This document shows, one piece after another, positions 17,546 through 26,950 of a stretch of DNA of 36,441 nt. Origin of the DNA: Deltaproteobacteria bacterium (lineage in GTDB: Bacteria; Desulfobacterota; Dissulfuribacteria; Dissulfuribacterales; Sh68); the NCBI GenBank assembly GCA_021787835.1, contig JAJYLJ010000008.1, positions 1-36,441 on the forward strand, written 5' to 3'. The first letter of the stretch is position 1. Each line of letters starts with the position of its first letter. Both the position numbers and the translations under genes were made by a program. The notes under the pieces are model-generated. The model did no database searches and was not told the DNA's origin. It saw nothing but the letters and a program-made list of their open reading frames with translations.

Positions 17546-18064
17546 ATAGCAAAAGAAAATTCAACCAATGTAAACCAGGAGATCAGGGCCTCGGAGGTCC
17601 GTCTTATAGGGGCTGCCGGAGAGCAGTTGGGGATAATGTCTATTAAAGATGCCCTCATTAAGGCCTCGGAGGTCGGGCTTGATTTGGTGGAGGTTGCATC
17701 AGTGGCAAAGCCTTCGGTTTGCCGTATTATGGACTATGGAAAGTATAAATATGAACAGAACAAAAAGGCCCAGGAGGCCAGGAAAAAACAAGTCCATATC
17801 CAGGTAAAAGAGATAAAGCTCCGTCCTCGGACAGATGTGCACGATCTGGATGTCAAGAGAAAACACATCAGGGATTTTCTAAAAGATGGGAACAAGGTCA
17901 AGGTCACGGTCCGGTTCAGGGGCAGGGAGATAGTCCACAAGAGTATCGGTCTCGAGATACTTAACAGGCTTTCCGAGGAGCTATCGGATGTAGCGGTGAG
18001 CGACGGCACGCCCAGCATGGAAGGCGCTACGCTACATATAATTTTATCTCCCAAGAGGGAATGA
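17546..18064 (+). CDS. infC: Translation initiation factor IF-3, apparent ATA start codon
   Basis: In-frame extension (ATA)AKENSTNVNQEIRASEVRLIGAAGEQLGIMSIKDAL matches the conserved IF3 N-terminus; AGGGAGG SD at 17533-17539; in-frame TAA at 17531; no ATG/GTG/TTG in frame until 17627. Confidence 0.93.
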   Translation: MAKENSTNVNQEIRASEVRLIGAAGEQLGIMSIKDALIKASEVGLDLVEVASVAKPSVCRIMDYGKYKYEQNKKAQEARKKQVHIQVKEIKLRPRTDVHDLDVKRKHIRDFLKDGNKVKVTVRFRGREIVHKSIGLEILNRLSEELSDVAVSDGTPSMEGATLHIILSPKRE

Positions 18065-18111
18065 TCCGGTGCGCCGTCTATGGCCAGGGATAAATAGAGG
18101 TGATAAAGACA

Positions 18112-18309
18112 ATGAGAAAATTAAAGACAAAACGTTCCGCTGCAAAGCGGTTTAAGACGACCGGCACGGGCAAGTTTGTATCCAACAGGCCTTGCAAGAG
18201 CCACTTGTTGACGCATAAATCGCGGAAGAGAAAGAGAAACCTGAGGAAGGACGTCGTGGTCTCATCCGAGATGACCAGCGCACTCAAGCGCATGATGCCA
18301 TATCTGTAA
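18112..18309 (+). CDS. rpmI: 50S ribosomal protein L35
   Basis: [22 protein letters not shown]; between infC and rplT. Confidence 0.96.
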   Translation: MRKLKTKRSAAKRFKTTGTGKFVSNRPCKSHLLTHKSRKRKRNLRKDVVVSSEMTSALKRMMPYL

Positions 18310-18373
18310 TTATGTGTATTGTCAGTAAACAAGTTATAAAATTTAGTTGTTAGATTAGACAGGAGTTATCGCT

Positions 18374-18724
18374 ATGCCAAGGGTTAAAAGAGGCTTCAAG
18401 GCCCGTCACCGCCGCAAAAAAATATTAAAGATGGCCAAGGGCTATATGGGTGCCAGGCACCGTTGCTTCAAGCAGGCCAAGGAGACCGTTGAGAAGGGTT
18501 TGTGCTACGCATTCCGTGACAGAAAGGCCAAGAAGCGCAGCTATCGCGGACTTTGGATAGTCAGGGTCAACGCCGCATGCAGACAAAACAATATTTCCTA
18601 CAGCCGTTTTATGAGCGGTTTAAAAAAAGCGGAAATCGGTGTTGACCGGAAGATACTTGCCGACCTTGCCGTCATGGACCCGGCGGCGTTTTCAGCTTTG
18701 GTCGGCAGGGCCAAGGCCGCTTAG
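18374..18724 (+). CDS. rplT: 50S ribosomal protein L20
   Basis: [37 protein letters not shown]. Confidence 0.98.
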   Translation: MPRVKRGFKARHRRKKILKMAKGYMGARHRCFKQAKETVEKGLCYAFRDRKAKKRSYRGLWIVRVNAACRQNNISYSRFMSGLKKAEIGVDRKILADLAVMDPAAFSALVGRAKAA

Positions 18725-18774
18725 TTTTGTCTGGGCCGTGCGCCGGAATTTGGACAAATGAAAGCCCTGAATAA

Positions 18775-19785
18775 ATGATCGATCGGCTGAAGGAGATCAG
18801 AGAAAGGGCCTTGAGTGCAATAGAAGCCGTATCGACTTCTGAGGATATTGATAAAATACGCACCGATTTTCTTGGCCGCAAAGGTGCATTGACCATGCTC
18901 TTAAGGGGGCTTGGCGCCATACCGCCTGATGAGCGGCCAAAGGCCGGCCAGCTTGCCAATGCCATCAAGGGCGAGATAGAAGAGGCGTTATCCGGAAAGA
19001 GCGGGATATTGAGCCGAGGAGAGGCCGCTTCAAAGATAGCCGGCCTTGATCTTACGCTTCCTGGCAGGAGGCGCCCTGTGGGGAGTCTTCATCCAGTCAC
19101 CCAGGTAATGGCCGAGATAGCTTCTATCTTTAGGCGCATGGGTTTTGCCGTTGCCATAGGTCCTGAGATCGAATCGGATTTTTACAATTTCGAGGCCTTG
19201 AACATCCCATCCGATCATCCGGCAAGGGATATGCAAGACACCTTTTATGTGGACGAAAAGATACTGCTTCGCACCCACACCTCCCCAATACAAGTCCGCA
19301 CCATGCAGAGGTGCCGGCCGCCTCTGCGGATAATCGCCCCAGGCAAGGTCTACCGCTGCGACTCAGATGTAACGCATACGCCCATGTTCCACCAGGTGGA
19401 AGGCCTTATGGTCGATAGGCATGTTACATTTGCAGATCTCAAGGGGATATTGACCTATTTTATCCAAGATATATTCGGTTCTGATACGCAGGTGCGTTTC
19501 AGGCCGAGTTTTTTCCCTTTTACAGAGCCGAGCGCCGAGGTGGATATCCAGTGTGTCATGTGCAGGGGGGCGGGCTGCCGTGTTTGCTCAAGGACGGGCT
19601 GGCTAGAGGTGCTGGGCGCCGGCATGGTTCACCCACAGGTCTTTAGAAATGTCGGCTATGATACGGAAGAGTTTTCGGGTTTTGCCTTTGGTCTGGGGGT
19701 GGAGAGGATCGCCATGCTTAAATACGGCATTGACGACATCCGCCTTTTTTATGAAAATGACCTCAGATTCCTGAATCAGTTTTAA
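18775..19785 (+). CDS. pheS: Phenylalanine--tRNA ligase alpha subunit
   Basis: HPVTQVMAEIASIFRRMGFAVAIGPEIESDFYNFEALN, FGLGVERIAMLKYGIDDIR. Confidence 0.97.
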   Translation: MIDRLKEIRERALSAIEAVSTSEDIDKIRTDFLGRKGALTMLLRGLGAIPPDERPKAGQLANAIKGEIEEALSGKSGILSRGEAASKIAGLDLTLPGRRRPVGSLHPVTQVMAEIASIFRRMGFAVAIGPEIESDFYNFEALNIPSDHPARDMQDTFYVDEKILLRTHTSPIQVRTMQRCRPPLRIIAPGKVYRCDSDVTHTPMFHQVEGLMVDRHVTFADLKGILTYFIQDIFGSDTQVRFRPSFFPFTEPSAEVDIQCVMCRGAGCRVCSRTGWLEVLGAGMVHPQVFRNVGYDTEEFSGFAFGLGVERIAMLKYGIDDIRLFYENDLRFLNQF

Positions 19786-19797
19786 ACCGGTGAAGAC

Positions 19798-21879
19798 ATG
19801 CGTATCCTTACATCCTGGTTGAGGGAATTTGTCAGTTTCGACACATCTGTCGAGCAATTGGCCGAGGATCTGACGCTCGGCGGATTTGAAATAGAGGCTG
19901 TTGAGCCATGCGGCAAGGATTTTGTCCTTGACATCTCGATAACCCCCAACCGTCCTGATTGCCTGAGCGTTTTGGGTATAGCCAGGGAGGTTGCAGCCAT
20001 TTACGGCCTCCCCCTCACCGATCCGTTTGATGAATCAGGGGCCTCTGGTTTTGTCCGGCAAGGTGCGGCTGGTCTGGGTATTGCCATAGAGGCGCCAGAA
20101 TCCTGTCCAAGATATACGGCCGCGATCCTGGATGGCGTGAATATAGGCCCCTCCCCCGATTGGCTGAAGGTGCGTCTTGAGGCAGGCGGAATAAGGCCTA
20201 TAAACAACGTAGTGGATGTCACGAATTATGTACTGCTTGAACGGGGTCAGCCCCTTCACGCCTTTGATCTTGACAGGCTCAATGGTCCGAGGGTGATCGT
20301 CCGCAATGCAAGACAGGCGGAAAGCCTTGTAACTATTGATGGCAGGCAGAGACATCTTGCCTCTGAGATGCTTGTGATTGCAGATGAGGACGGGCCTGTT
20401 GCGGTAGCCGGAGTCATCGGCGGAGAAGACACGGAGGTCGGCGCCCATACAAGGCGCATCCTCCTTGAGAGCGCGTATTTCATCCCGTCACAGGTAAGAC
20501 GCACTGCCAAGGCGCTCAAGATCTCCACTGAGGCCTCATACAGGTTTGAGCGGGGGACAGACCCGCAGGGCGTTATAAGCGCGTTAAAGCGTGCGGCAGT
20601 GCTTATCTTGGATATTGCAGGTGCCAGGTCAGCGGAATTCAAAGATGTATATCCATGTCCGGCGGGTGGGCGTACTATAGGCCTGAGACCGGCCAGGGTG
20701 GAAAGACTGCTCGGCGTCGCCATCGGCGGCGCCCATATCGTTGCAATGCTTAAGACCCTTGGGCTTTTGCTTGAGAGAGAGGCCGAGGGGTGTCTTTATT
20801 TTTCGATTCCTTCCTATCGCCATGATCTCGTCGAGGAGGCCGATCTTATCGAAGAGGTTGCAAGGCTTTATGGCTATGGGAATATAGCCTCTACGATACC
20901 AGAGGCCGGTATAGCCGTTGATATTGAAGGGTACCGGCAGCCGCCGCACGATAGGGCCAGGCGGATACTTGTATCGCAGGGGATGAGCGAGATTATTTCA
21001 TATAGTTTTTTATCTGACAAGGAGATCAGCCGTCTTGGATTAAATGTTTCAGACCCGAGATCCAGCATGGTAAGGCTTAAGAATCCACTGAGCGAAGACC
21101 TCGCTGTAATGAGGACGAGCCTTTTGCCGCAGCTTTTTGGTGCCGTGGCCAGGAACCAGTCTCAGCGTAATATGGATCAGCGGCTTTTTGAGATTGGGGC
21201 CGTGTTTCTTGGCAAGGGCGCAGGTCTGCTCCCGGATGAAGAATGCAGGGTGGCAGCCGTATTGTCTGGCGCCCGGAACCAGGCGTCATGGGCATGGAGC
21301 GTGGAGCCAGTTGATGTCTTTGACATCAAGGGTGTCATGGAGGAATTGTTGAAGGGGTTTTTTATAAACCGATGGACGCTTGAGCCCGGCACACCCGGTG
21401 ATCCGTTTTATCTTTCTGGGGCATCGGCAAGGATTGTCGATGCAGGAGGGGCGGGAGAGCTAGGCACATTCGGCGAGGTTGCGCCGGATATCCTTGCCGA
21501 ATGGGGTATAGAAGGCCGCCTCTTCGCCTTTGACCTGTCGGTCGACAGGCTTGACAAGGCCGCCTCTTCTCGTCCGCAGTTTATGCCTTTGCCCAGGTTC
21601 CCGGCGGTTGAAAGGGATGTCGCCCTTATAATATCAGACTCTATCCCCGCCAGGGATGTCTTGGATTTTGTCCGTGGCTGCGGTCCGGAATTCCTGGAAG
21701 ATGTGGAGATTTTTGATGTTTACGCCGGCAGCCCCATTCCAAAGGGCTCAAAGAGTCTGGGGCTGAGGCTTAGATATAGGGCGGCAGAACGCACGCTTTC
21801 CGAAGAAGAGGTGTCGGGGCCTCATGATGGGCTGGTAGGCCTGGCTCTCAAGAGATTTGATGCAAGCTTAAGGGGATGA
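19798..21879 (+). CDS. pheT: Phenylalanine--tRNA ligase beta subunit, short form lacking the EMAP-like (B2) tRNA-binding domain
   Basis: MRILTSWLREFVSFDT...FEIEAVEP runs almost directly into VLDISITPNRPDCLSVLGIARE; B3/B4, B5 and C-terminal FDX-ACB (LPRFPAVERDVALI) present; 693 aa. Confidence 0.95.
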   Translation: MRILTSWLREFVSFDTSVEQLAEDLTLGGFEIEAVEPCGKDFVLDISITPNRPDCLSVLGIAREVAAIYGLPLTDPFDESGASGFVRQGAAGLGIAIEAPESCPRYTAAILDGVNIGPSPDWLKVRLEAGGIRPINNVVDVTNYVLLERGQPLHAFDLDRLNGPRVIVRNARQAESLVTIDGRQRHLASEMLVIADEDGPVAVAGVIGGEDTEVGAHTRRILLESAYFIPSQVRRTAKALKISTEASYRFERGTDPQGVISALKRAAVLILDIAGARSAEFKDVYPCPAGGRTIGLRPARVERLLGVAIGGAHIVAMLKTLGLLLEREAEGCLYFSIPSYRHDLVEEADLIEEVARLYGYGNIASTIPEAGIAVDIEGYRQPPHDRARRILVSQGMSEIISYSFLSDKEISRLGLNVSDPRSSMVRLKNPLSEDLAVMRTSLLPQLFGAVARNQSQRNMDQRLFEIGAVFLGKGAGLLPDEECRVAAVLSGARNQASWAWSVEPVDVFDIKGVMEELLKGFFINRWTLEPGTPGDPFYLSGASARIVDAGGAGELGTFGEVAPDILAEWGIEGRLFAFDLSVDRLDKAASSRPQFMPLPRFPAVERDVALIISDSIPARDVLDFVRGCGPEFLEDVEIFDVYAGSPIPKGSKSLGLRLRYRAAERTLSEEEVSGPHDGLVGLALKRFDASLRG

Positions 21880-22217
21880 TGGGCACCCTTACAAGACGCG
21901 GTATAGCAAGATATGTAAGCGGAGAACTTGGTTTTTCCGTCAGGGAGAGCCAGAAGCTGGTGGATATGCTCCTTGGAGAGATATGTTTGGCCCTCAAAGG
22001 GGGCGCTGCGGTGAAGATAGTAAAATTCGGCATATTCCGCCCTGTTGAAAAATCCGCCCGCATGGGAATGAGCCCTGTTGACGGAAAACCTATTGAGATA
22101 CCCCCCAGAAAGGCAGCGGCCTTCCGCCCCAGCAGGATACTCAAGGCGGTTGTAAATGGAGAACAAAGAGAAGAGATATTACCGGATCGGCGAGGTCAGC
22201 AGGCTGACCGGAGTTGA
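21876..22217 (+). CDS. ihfA: HU/IHF-family DNA-binding protein (IHF alpha-like)
   Basis: VKIVKFGIFRPVEKSARMGMSPVDGKPIEIPPRKAAAFRPSRILK; position after pheT. Confidence 0.8.
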   Translation: MMGTLTRRGIARYVSGELGFSVRESQKLVDMLLGEICLALKGGAAVKIVKFGIFRPVEKSARMGMSPVDGKPIEIPPRKAAAFRPSRILKAVVNGEQREEILPDRRGQQADRS

Positions 22218-22524
22218 CCAGCATGTGCTTCGTTACTGGGAGGGTGAATTCCGCGAGATTCGTCCGCGCAGGGTTGCTAAGCAGCGGCTGTACAGGGCCG
22301 AGGATATCAAGATAATCGAGCGCATCAAGGACCTTCTCTATAAAGATGGTTTTACGATAGCCGGTGCGAAGAAGAGGCTTATGGAAGACAGGAATCCGGT
22401 GGTTTCTGTGCAGGCTGAGCTCTTTCCTGATACCTGCTGCAAGGCTGAGCCGGAGGCCATTCTTGAAGATATAAGGCGTGGGCTTGTCTCTATCAAAAAA
22501 ATGCTGGAGGGCGCTGAGCGCTGA
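22156..22524 (+). CDS. MerR-family transcriptional regulator
   Basis: YYRIGEVSRLTGVDQHVLRYWEGEFREIRPRRVAKQRLYRAEDIKII. Confidence 0.9.
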   Translation: MENKEKRYYRIGEVSRLTGVDQHVLRYWEGEFREIRPRRVAKQRLYRAEDIKIIERIKDLLYKDGFTIAGAKKRLMEDRNPVVSVQAELFPDTCCKAEPEAILEDIRRGLVSIKKMLEGAER

Positions 22525-23619
22525 ATGGATGAATCTTTATTAAAGAGACTTGGCGAGCTTAGAAAGAGGATAGACAGGATAGATATCGAGATAGTCTTGC
22601 TTCTCAAGGAACGTTTGTCCATGGCCTTTGAGATCGGCAAGGCCAAGGCCGACGCCCGTCAAGACATGTTTGATCTCGGACGCGAACAGGAGGTCATGGA
22701 CAATATCCTTAGAGACAATGCGGGCGCGTTCCCGCCTGCAGTGCTAAAGGTCATCTTCAGCGAGATAATTTCTGCCTGCAGGAACGCCCAGAGGCCGTCG
22801 AAAGTGGGTTTCTTTGGTCCGGAGACGACATTTACACACATGGCTGCGACTAGATTTTTCGGTCACGCCCCATGCTTTGTCCCGCTCAACACCATAACAG
22901 ATGTCTTTGAGGAGGTGGAGAGGGGGCGCGTTGATTTCGGCGTAGTGCCCATGGAGAACTCCATCGAGGGCACGGTGTCGCTTACCTTGGACGGTTTCTG
23001 TGAATTTAAGGTTAAGGTATGCGGCGAGATATATCTGCCGATATCGCATGATTTGATGAGCCAGAGCGGTAGGATTGACAATATCAGAAGGATACTTTCG
23101 CATCCGCACGCCATAGCCCAATGCAGGATGTGGCTTCAGAAGAACTTGCCCGCCGTGCCGGTCGAAGAATTCGTAAGCACGGCTCAGGCGGCCAGGTGGG
23201 CCGCCGTGGATCCGTCGGTTGCGGCGATCGCCAGCCCGCTTGCGGCCAGTACATATAATCTCCAAACAGTGGCGAGACACATAGAGGATTTTGCTGGCAA
23301 CACCACGAGATTCCTGGTGTTGGGTCTTGAATGTCAAAAACCTAGCGGCAATGACAAGACGTCCATACTTTTAAGCCTTGAAGACAGGCCGGGCTCTCTC
23401 TATCAGCTCCTTGAGCCGCTGGCCAAGCGCGGGATAAATCTCACCAAGATTCAGTCGAGGCCGGTCAAGAACGAACCGTGGAGATATCTTTTTTATGTGG
23501 ACATAGCCGGCCACATCGATGACCCCAAGGTTAAAGAGGGCGTGGATGCCATAAAAGAAGGCTGCGCATTCCTTGAATGGCTCGGTTCGTATCCGCAGGG
23601 CAGCCTGGCCGAGGACTAG
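22525..23619 (+). CDS. pheA: Bifunctional chorismate mutase/prephenate dehydratase
   Basis: Chorismate mutase helices (LGELRKRIDRIDIEIVLLLKERL), prephenate dehydratase (VGFFGPETTFTHMAA, VPMENSIEGTV), C-terminal ACT domain. Confidence 0.95.
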   Translation: MDESLLKRLGELRKRIDRIDIEIVLLLKERLSMAFEIGKAKADARQDMFDLGREQEVMDNILRDNAGAFPPAVLKVIFSEIISACRNAQRPSKVGFFGPETTFTHMAATRFFGHAPCFVPLNTITDVFEEVERGRVDFGVVPMENSIEGTVSLTLDGFCEFKVKVCGEIYLPISHDLMSQSGRIDNIRRILSHPHAIAQCRMWLQKNLPAVPVEEFVSTAQAARWAAVDPSVAAIASPLAASTYNLQTVARHIEDFAGNTTRFLVLGLECQKPSGNDKTSILLSLEDRPGSLYQLLEPLAKRGINLTKIQSRPVKNEPWRYLFYVDIAGHIDDPKVKEGVDAIKEGCAFLEWLGSYPQGSLAED

Positions 23620-23658
23620 ACGCATGACCGCGCTGTGTCTGGAGGGCCGTTGTCTTTG

Positions 23659-24339
23659 TTATTTCTTTGAAAGTTCAGCTACCTCGTAATGGACGAAACC
23701 AAGTTGAGAAGGCTTCTTGGTAAAGGCTAGATACCTGTCGTATTCCTTGAGGGCCTCATTCTTGTGGCCAGAAGCGGCCAGCACCCTTGCAAGATCGAGA
23801 GTGGCCTGGGGTTTAAAGGCATTATTCCGGCTTGCTGATTCAAAATTTCTTTTTGCATCTTCAAGAAGCCCCTTTTCTTCCTTTAGATAGCCGAGGCCCA
23901 TGGAAGAGACCGCGAAGAGGGCGTTTCCCTTCGGGAAGGCCTTTTCGGCCTTTGAAAAGGCCTCAATGGCCTTGTCTGTCTCGCCTCTGTCGCGGTATAA
24001 AGCGCCCAGCATCAAAAGGGCCTCCTTCGACGCCTCGCTGCCTCTGTATCTCTGCACCAGTTTTTCAAGGAGTGCTGTCTCATTTTCTGTTTGTTGCCCG
24101 TTGGATATGGCGTCCGCTAAGAGCAGAGACGCCTTGGTTTCCTGGCGGTCTTTGTAAAAGACATAGCCAGACACTATGGCGATGAGCAGGATCACTACGG
24201 ATGCCCCGGCCAGAATCTCGCGCATATGTTTCATGGCTGCATCCAGCGTTCCGGAATATTGTATGGATGCTATCTCTTCGAGCACAGAAAATTTTACTTT
24301 CTCAGACCTGTCAATATCGTGTTTCATGTCTTGTTTCAA
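23659..24339 (-). CDS. Membrane-anchored tetratricopeptide repeat protein (YfgM-like layout)
   Basis: Single TM (ASVVILLIAIVSGYVFY) followed by TPR-like helices. Confidence 0.7.
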   Translation of the reverse strand: MKQDMKHDIDRSEKVKFSVLEEIASIQYSGTLDAAMKHMREILAGASVVILLIAIVSGYVFYKDRQETKASLLLADAISNGQQTENETALLEKLVQRYRGSEASKEALLMLGALYRDRGETDKAIEAFSKAEKAFPKGNALFAVSSMGLGYLKEEKGLLEDAKRNFESASRNNAFKPQATLDLARVLAASGHKNEALKEYDRYLAFTKKPSQLGFVHYEVAELSKK

Positions 24340-24357
24340 TCTATGTCTCCTCGTAAT

Positions 24358-24828
24358 TTATGCTTTTTTGCCAAAGAAATCATGCCATGCAAAAATAAGC
24401 GGTGCTGCATCGTGCCTTATCACTACGCATTCGGAGACCGAGCCGATAAAAAGCGTATGATCCCCTGTGTCAAACATGCTTGCCAGCTCGCAGTCGATAT
24501 AGGCATAGGCCTTGGTTATAACCGGAAGACCGCTCATTGTGGTTGTATGGTCAATGCCCTTGAACTTGTCGAATGATCTGCCGCTCTTAAAGCCGAAGTG
24601 TTTCGCAAGATCAATCCCGTCTTCAGCCAAGGCGTTCAGACAAAAGCGGCCCGATTCCTTTATGAGACCATAGGTAAAACGCTGCTGTGCAATGGATACG
24701 GCCACCATCGGCGGATTAAAAGAGACCTGGCTCGCCCAGGCGGCGGTCATGCCGTTTATTTTTTCTCCGTTCCTTGCCGTTACAATATACACTCCGCTGG
24801 GCAGCGCCTTTGATATACGTTCCTGCAT
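24358..24828 (-). CDS. Flavin reductase-like (FMN-binding) family protein
   Basis: LPSGVYIVTARNGEKINGMTAAWASQVSFNPPMVAVSI...GRFCLNALAED. Confidence 0.88.
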   Translation of the reverse strand: MQERISKALPSGVYIVTARNGEKINGMTAAWASQVSFNPPMVAVSIAQQRFTYGLIKESGRFCLNALAEDGIDLAKHFGFKSGRSFDKFKGIDHTTTMSGLPVITKAYAYIDCELASMFDTGDHTLFIGSVSECVVIRHDAAPLIFAWHDFFGKKA

Positions 24829-24930
24829 GGCAGTCTCCTTTCATAACCTTTATGGCAAGTCTGATTCGGGCCGGGACCTATTTTGATACCCAAGTCTATC
24901 TTTGTTTATTTTTAACATATGGGCCATGAT

Positions 24931-25617
24931 TTAAGAAGGGGGTTTATGTTGCCTTTCCCCGAAGATATTCTGCATTATCCGCCTTATGAGCGGCAGATTT
25001 TCCTGCCGTCCGCATTTTTTTGCAGGTTCAAAACCCTTTCTCCATCTGATGAATCTCGCAGGGTTCCCCGCCACTACTGAAAACGGCATGACATCCTTTG
25101 TCACAACAGAACCTGCCCCGACAACAGCGCCTTTGCCGATTTCCACGCCCTGAAGGACACATGCGCCCGCGCCGACCCATGCACCCCTGCGTATCCTTAT
25201 TCTGCCGTAGGTCAGCCCGTGATCTATGACCGGTTCCGGGGGGCCGTCGATGTCATGGCCCGCGCTCAGAATCTTGGCCCCAGGCCCTATAAGGACCTCG
25301 TCATCTATATGGAGTCCACCTTCTCCTGAAAGATACGTCCCTGTGTTTATCCACACGCGGCTGCCGATCAGGATGCTGGCGTCTGGATTGACGCCTACAT
25401 CTCCGACTACGAGACGGACATCATTAAAAAGGACTACGCCGTCGCCAAGGATGATCCCGCGCCCGTGAGCCGCGCCTACATGATAGCATGTCACTGAACC
25501 GGCAATCCTGAGTCCATGTCCGGCCCTGGTTATGCCGGCAGGCGGCGTGTCTTTATCCCACATTGGGGGAAGGTCCTGATATGACGCATTAAAAGGAGGA
25601 GGATATGTTTGTCCCAT
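24931..25617 (-). CDS. Hexapeptide-repeat acyltransferase (left-handed beta-helix)
   Basis: Hexapeptide pattern, e.g. IRIRRGAWVGAGACVLQGVEIGKGAVVGAGSVVTKDVMPFSVVAGNPARFIRWR. Confidence 0.9.
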   Translation of the reverse strand: MGQTYPPPFNASYQDLPPMWDKDTPPAGITRAGHGLRIAGSVTCYHVGAAHGRGIILGDGVVLFNDVRLVVGDVGVNPDASILIGSRVWINTGTYLSGEGGLHIDDEVLIGPGAKILSAGHDIDGPPEPVIDHGLTYGRIRIRRGAWVGAGACVLQGVEIGKGAVVGAGSVVTKDVMPFSVVAGNPARFIRWRKGFEPAKKCGRQENLPLIRRIMQNIFGERQHKPPS

Positions 25618-25709
25618 GATTGATCATCATACAGTCAGGTGTTGTTTCATAAAAGTATTTACTTAAGACTATTGACCGTTTTTGTCACAAATTTTATCTT
25701 TACTGTCTT

Positions 25710-26327
25710 GTGGAGCTTTTATTGCACATATGTTGCGGCCCTTGTCTGCTTTATCCGGCAAAAGACCTAAGGGCGGATGGCTTGGATGTCGTCGGTTATT
25801 TTTATAACCCGAACATCCATCCCTTTACTGAATTTGAAAGAAGGGCCGATGCCCTCGAACAGGCAAGAAGCGCCCTCGGTTTGGATGTATTATATAATGA
25901 GGCTGCGTATGAACCGGTGCATTGGTTGAGGGCCGTTGGAGAGCGGACTGTGCAGGCGCAAAGGTGCCAGATATGTTATCGTATAAGGCTTGAGGCAGCG
26001 GCCAGAAAGGCGGCGGAGCTAAATTTACCGTATTATAGCACTACCCTTCTTTACAGTAAATACCAGCGGCATGACCTTGTCCGCAGTATCGGTGAAGAGA
26101 TAGGTGAATCAACAGGTGTCAAATTCTTCTATAAGGATTTTCGCGCCGGATGGGATGAGGGCGTTTCAATGGCAATCGGGCTTGGCATTTACCGGCAGCC
26201 CTATTGCGGCTGTATCTATAGTGAGGCTGAGCGTTACCATAAGAGGGCCGTCAGGCTTAAAGACAGGTTTATGTCGTGCAACCAGACGGTAAAAGGAGTC
26301 GATAAAAAAAGTGAACCCATTTCCTGA
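25710..26327 (+). CDS. queH: Epoxyqueuosine reductase QueH (DUF208)
   Basis: LLLHICCGPCLLYPAKDLRADGLDVVGYFYNPNIHPFTEFERR, RCQICYRIRLEAAA, YCGCIYSE. Confidence 0.93.
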   Translation: MELLLHICCGPCLLYPAKDLRADGLDVVGYFYNPNIHPFTEFERRADALEQARSALGLDVLYNEAAYEPVHWLRAVGERTVQAQRCQICYRIRLEAAARKAAELNLPYYSTTLLYSKYQRHDLVRSIGEEIGESTGVKFFYKDFRAGWDEGVSMAIGLGIYRQPYCGCIYSEAERYHKRAVRLKDRFMSCNQTVKGVDKKSEPIS

Positions 26328-26532
26328 ATTTGGCAAGACCCTCATAGCGATAGGCGTTTTTTTCGTCATCGCAGGGCTTGTTATGATATTGGCGCCAAAG
26401 ATACCCTGGATCGGGAGATTGCCGGGGGATATCGCAATCAAGCGGGGCAACTTTGTATTTTATTTCCCCCTGGCGACCTCTGTCATTATAAGCATAATTC
26501 TTACCATTATCTTTTCGATATTCCGTAGATGA
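26311..26532 (+). CDS. DUF2905 small membrane protein
   Basis: GKTLIAIGVFFVIAGLVMILAPKIPWIGRLPGDIAIKRGNFVFYFPLATSVIISIIL. Confidence 0.85.
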   Translation: MNPFPEFGKTLIAIGVFFVIAGLVMILAPKIPWIGRLPGDIAIKRGNFVFYFPLATSVIISIILTIIFSIFRR

Positions 26533-26545
26533 GCGAAGAAGAGAG

Positions 26546-26950
26546 ATGACGCGGAGAGACTGGATTAAAAAGGCGGGCAAATGGGGCCTCATGTCCCTTT
26601 TTATGTATCCGCTATATGCCTTTATCGTAAACGTGAGGGTGCGTCCTCCGGAAGAGGTGAGGGTGAGTACTATTCCAAAGGGTAATGAACCCGTGATCGA
26701 GCCGCAATTCGCCCTCTTTGAGACTGCAAAGGGGCCCATAGCCGTCTCAAGGCAATGCACGCATCTGGGTTGCACAATCAACTACAAGGGCCATGAAAAG
26801 GGTTTTTTGTGTCCCTGCCACCAGAGCCATTTTTCTTGGGATGGCAGATATATCTCAGGGCCGGCCAAAAAGGACCTTCCAAGGTTCGCGGTAAAGAGGC
26901 TTGAGGGCGGCAAGGGCTATATAGTTGAGATTCCAAGGGGGCTGCCTTGA
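26546..26950 (+). CDS. Rieske [2Fe-2S] protein
   Basis: CTHLGC and CPCHQSHF motifs; N-terminal membrane anchor. Confidence 0.93.
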   Translation: MTRRDWIKKAGKWGLMSLFMYPLYAFIVNVRVRPPEEVRVSTIPKGNEPVIEPQFALFETAKGPIAVSRQCTHLGCTINYKGHEKGFLCPCHQSHFSWDGRYISGPAKKDLPRFAVKRLEGGKGYIVEIPRGLP

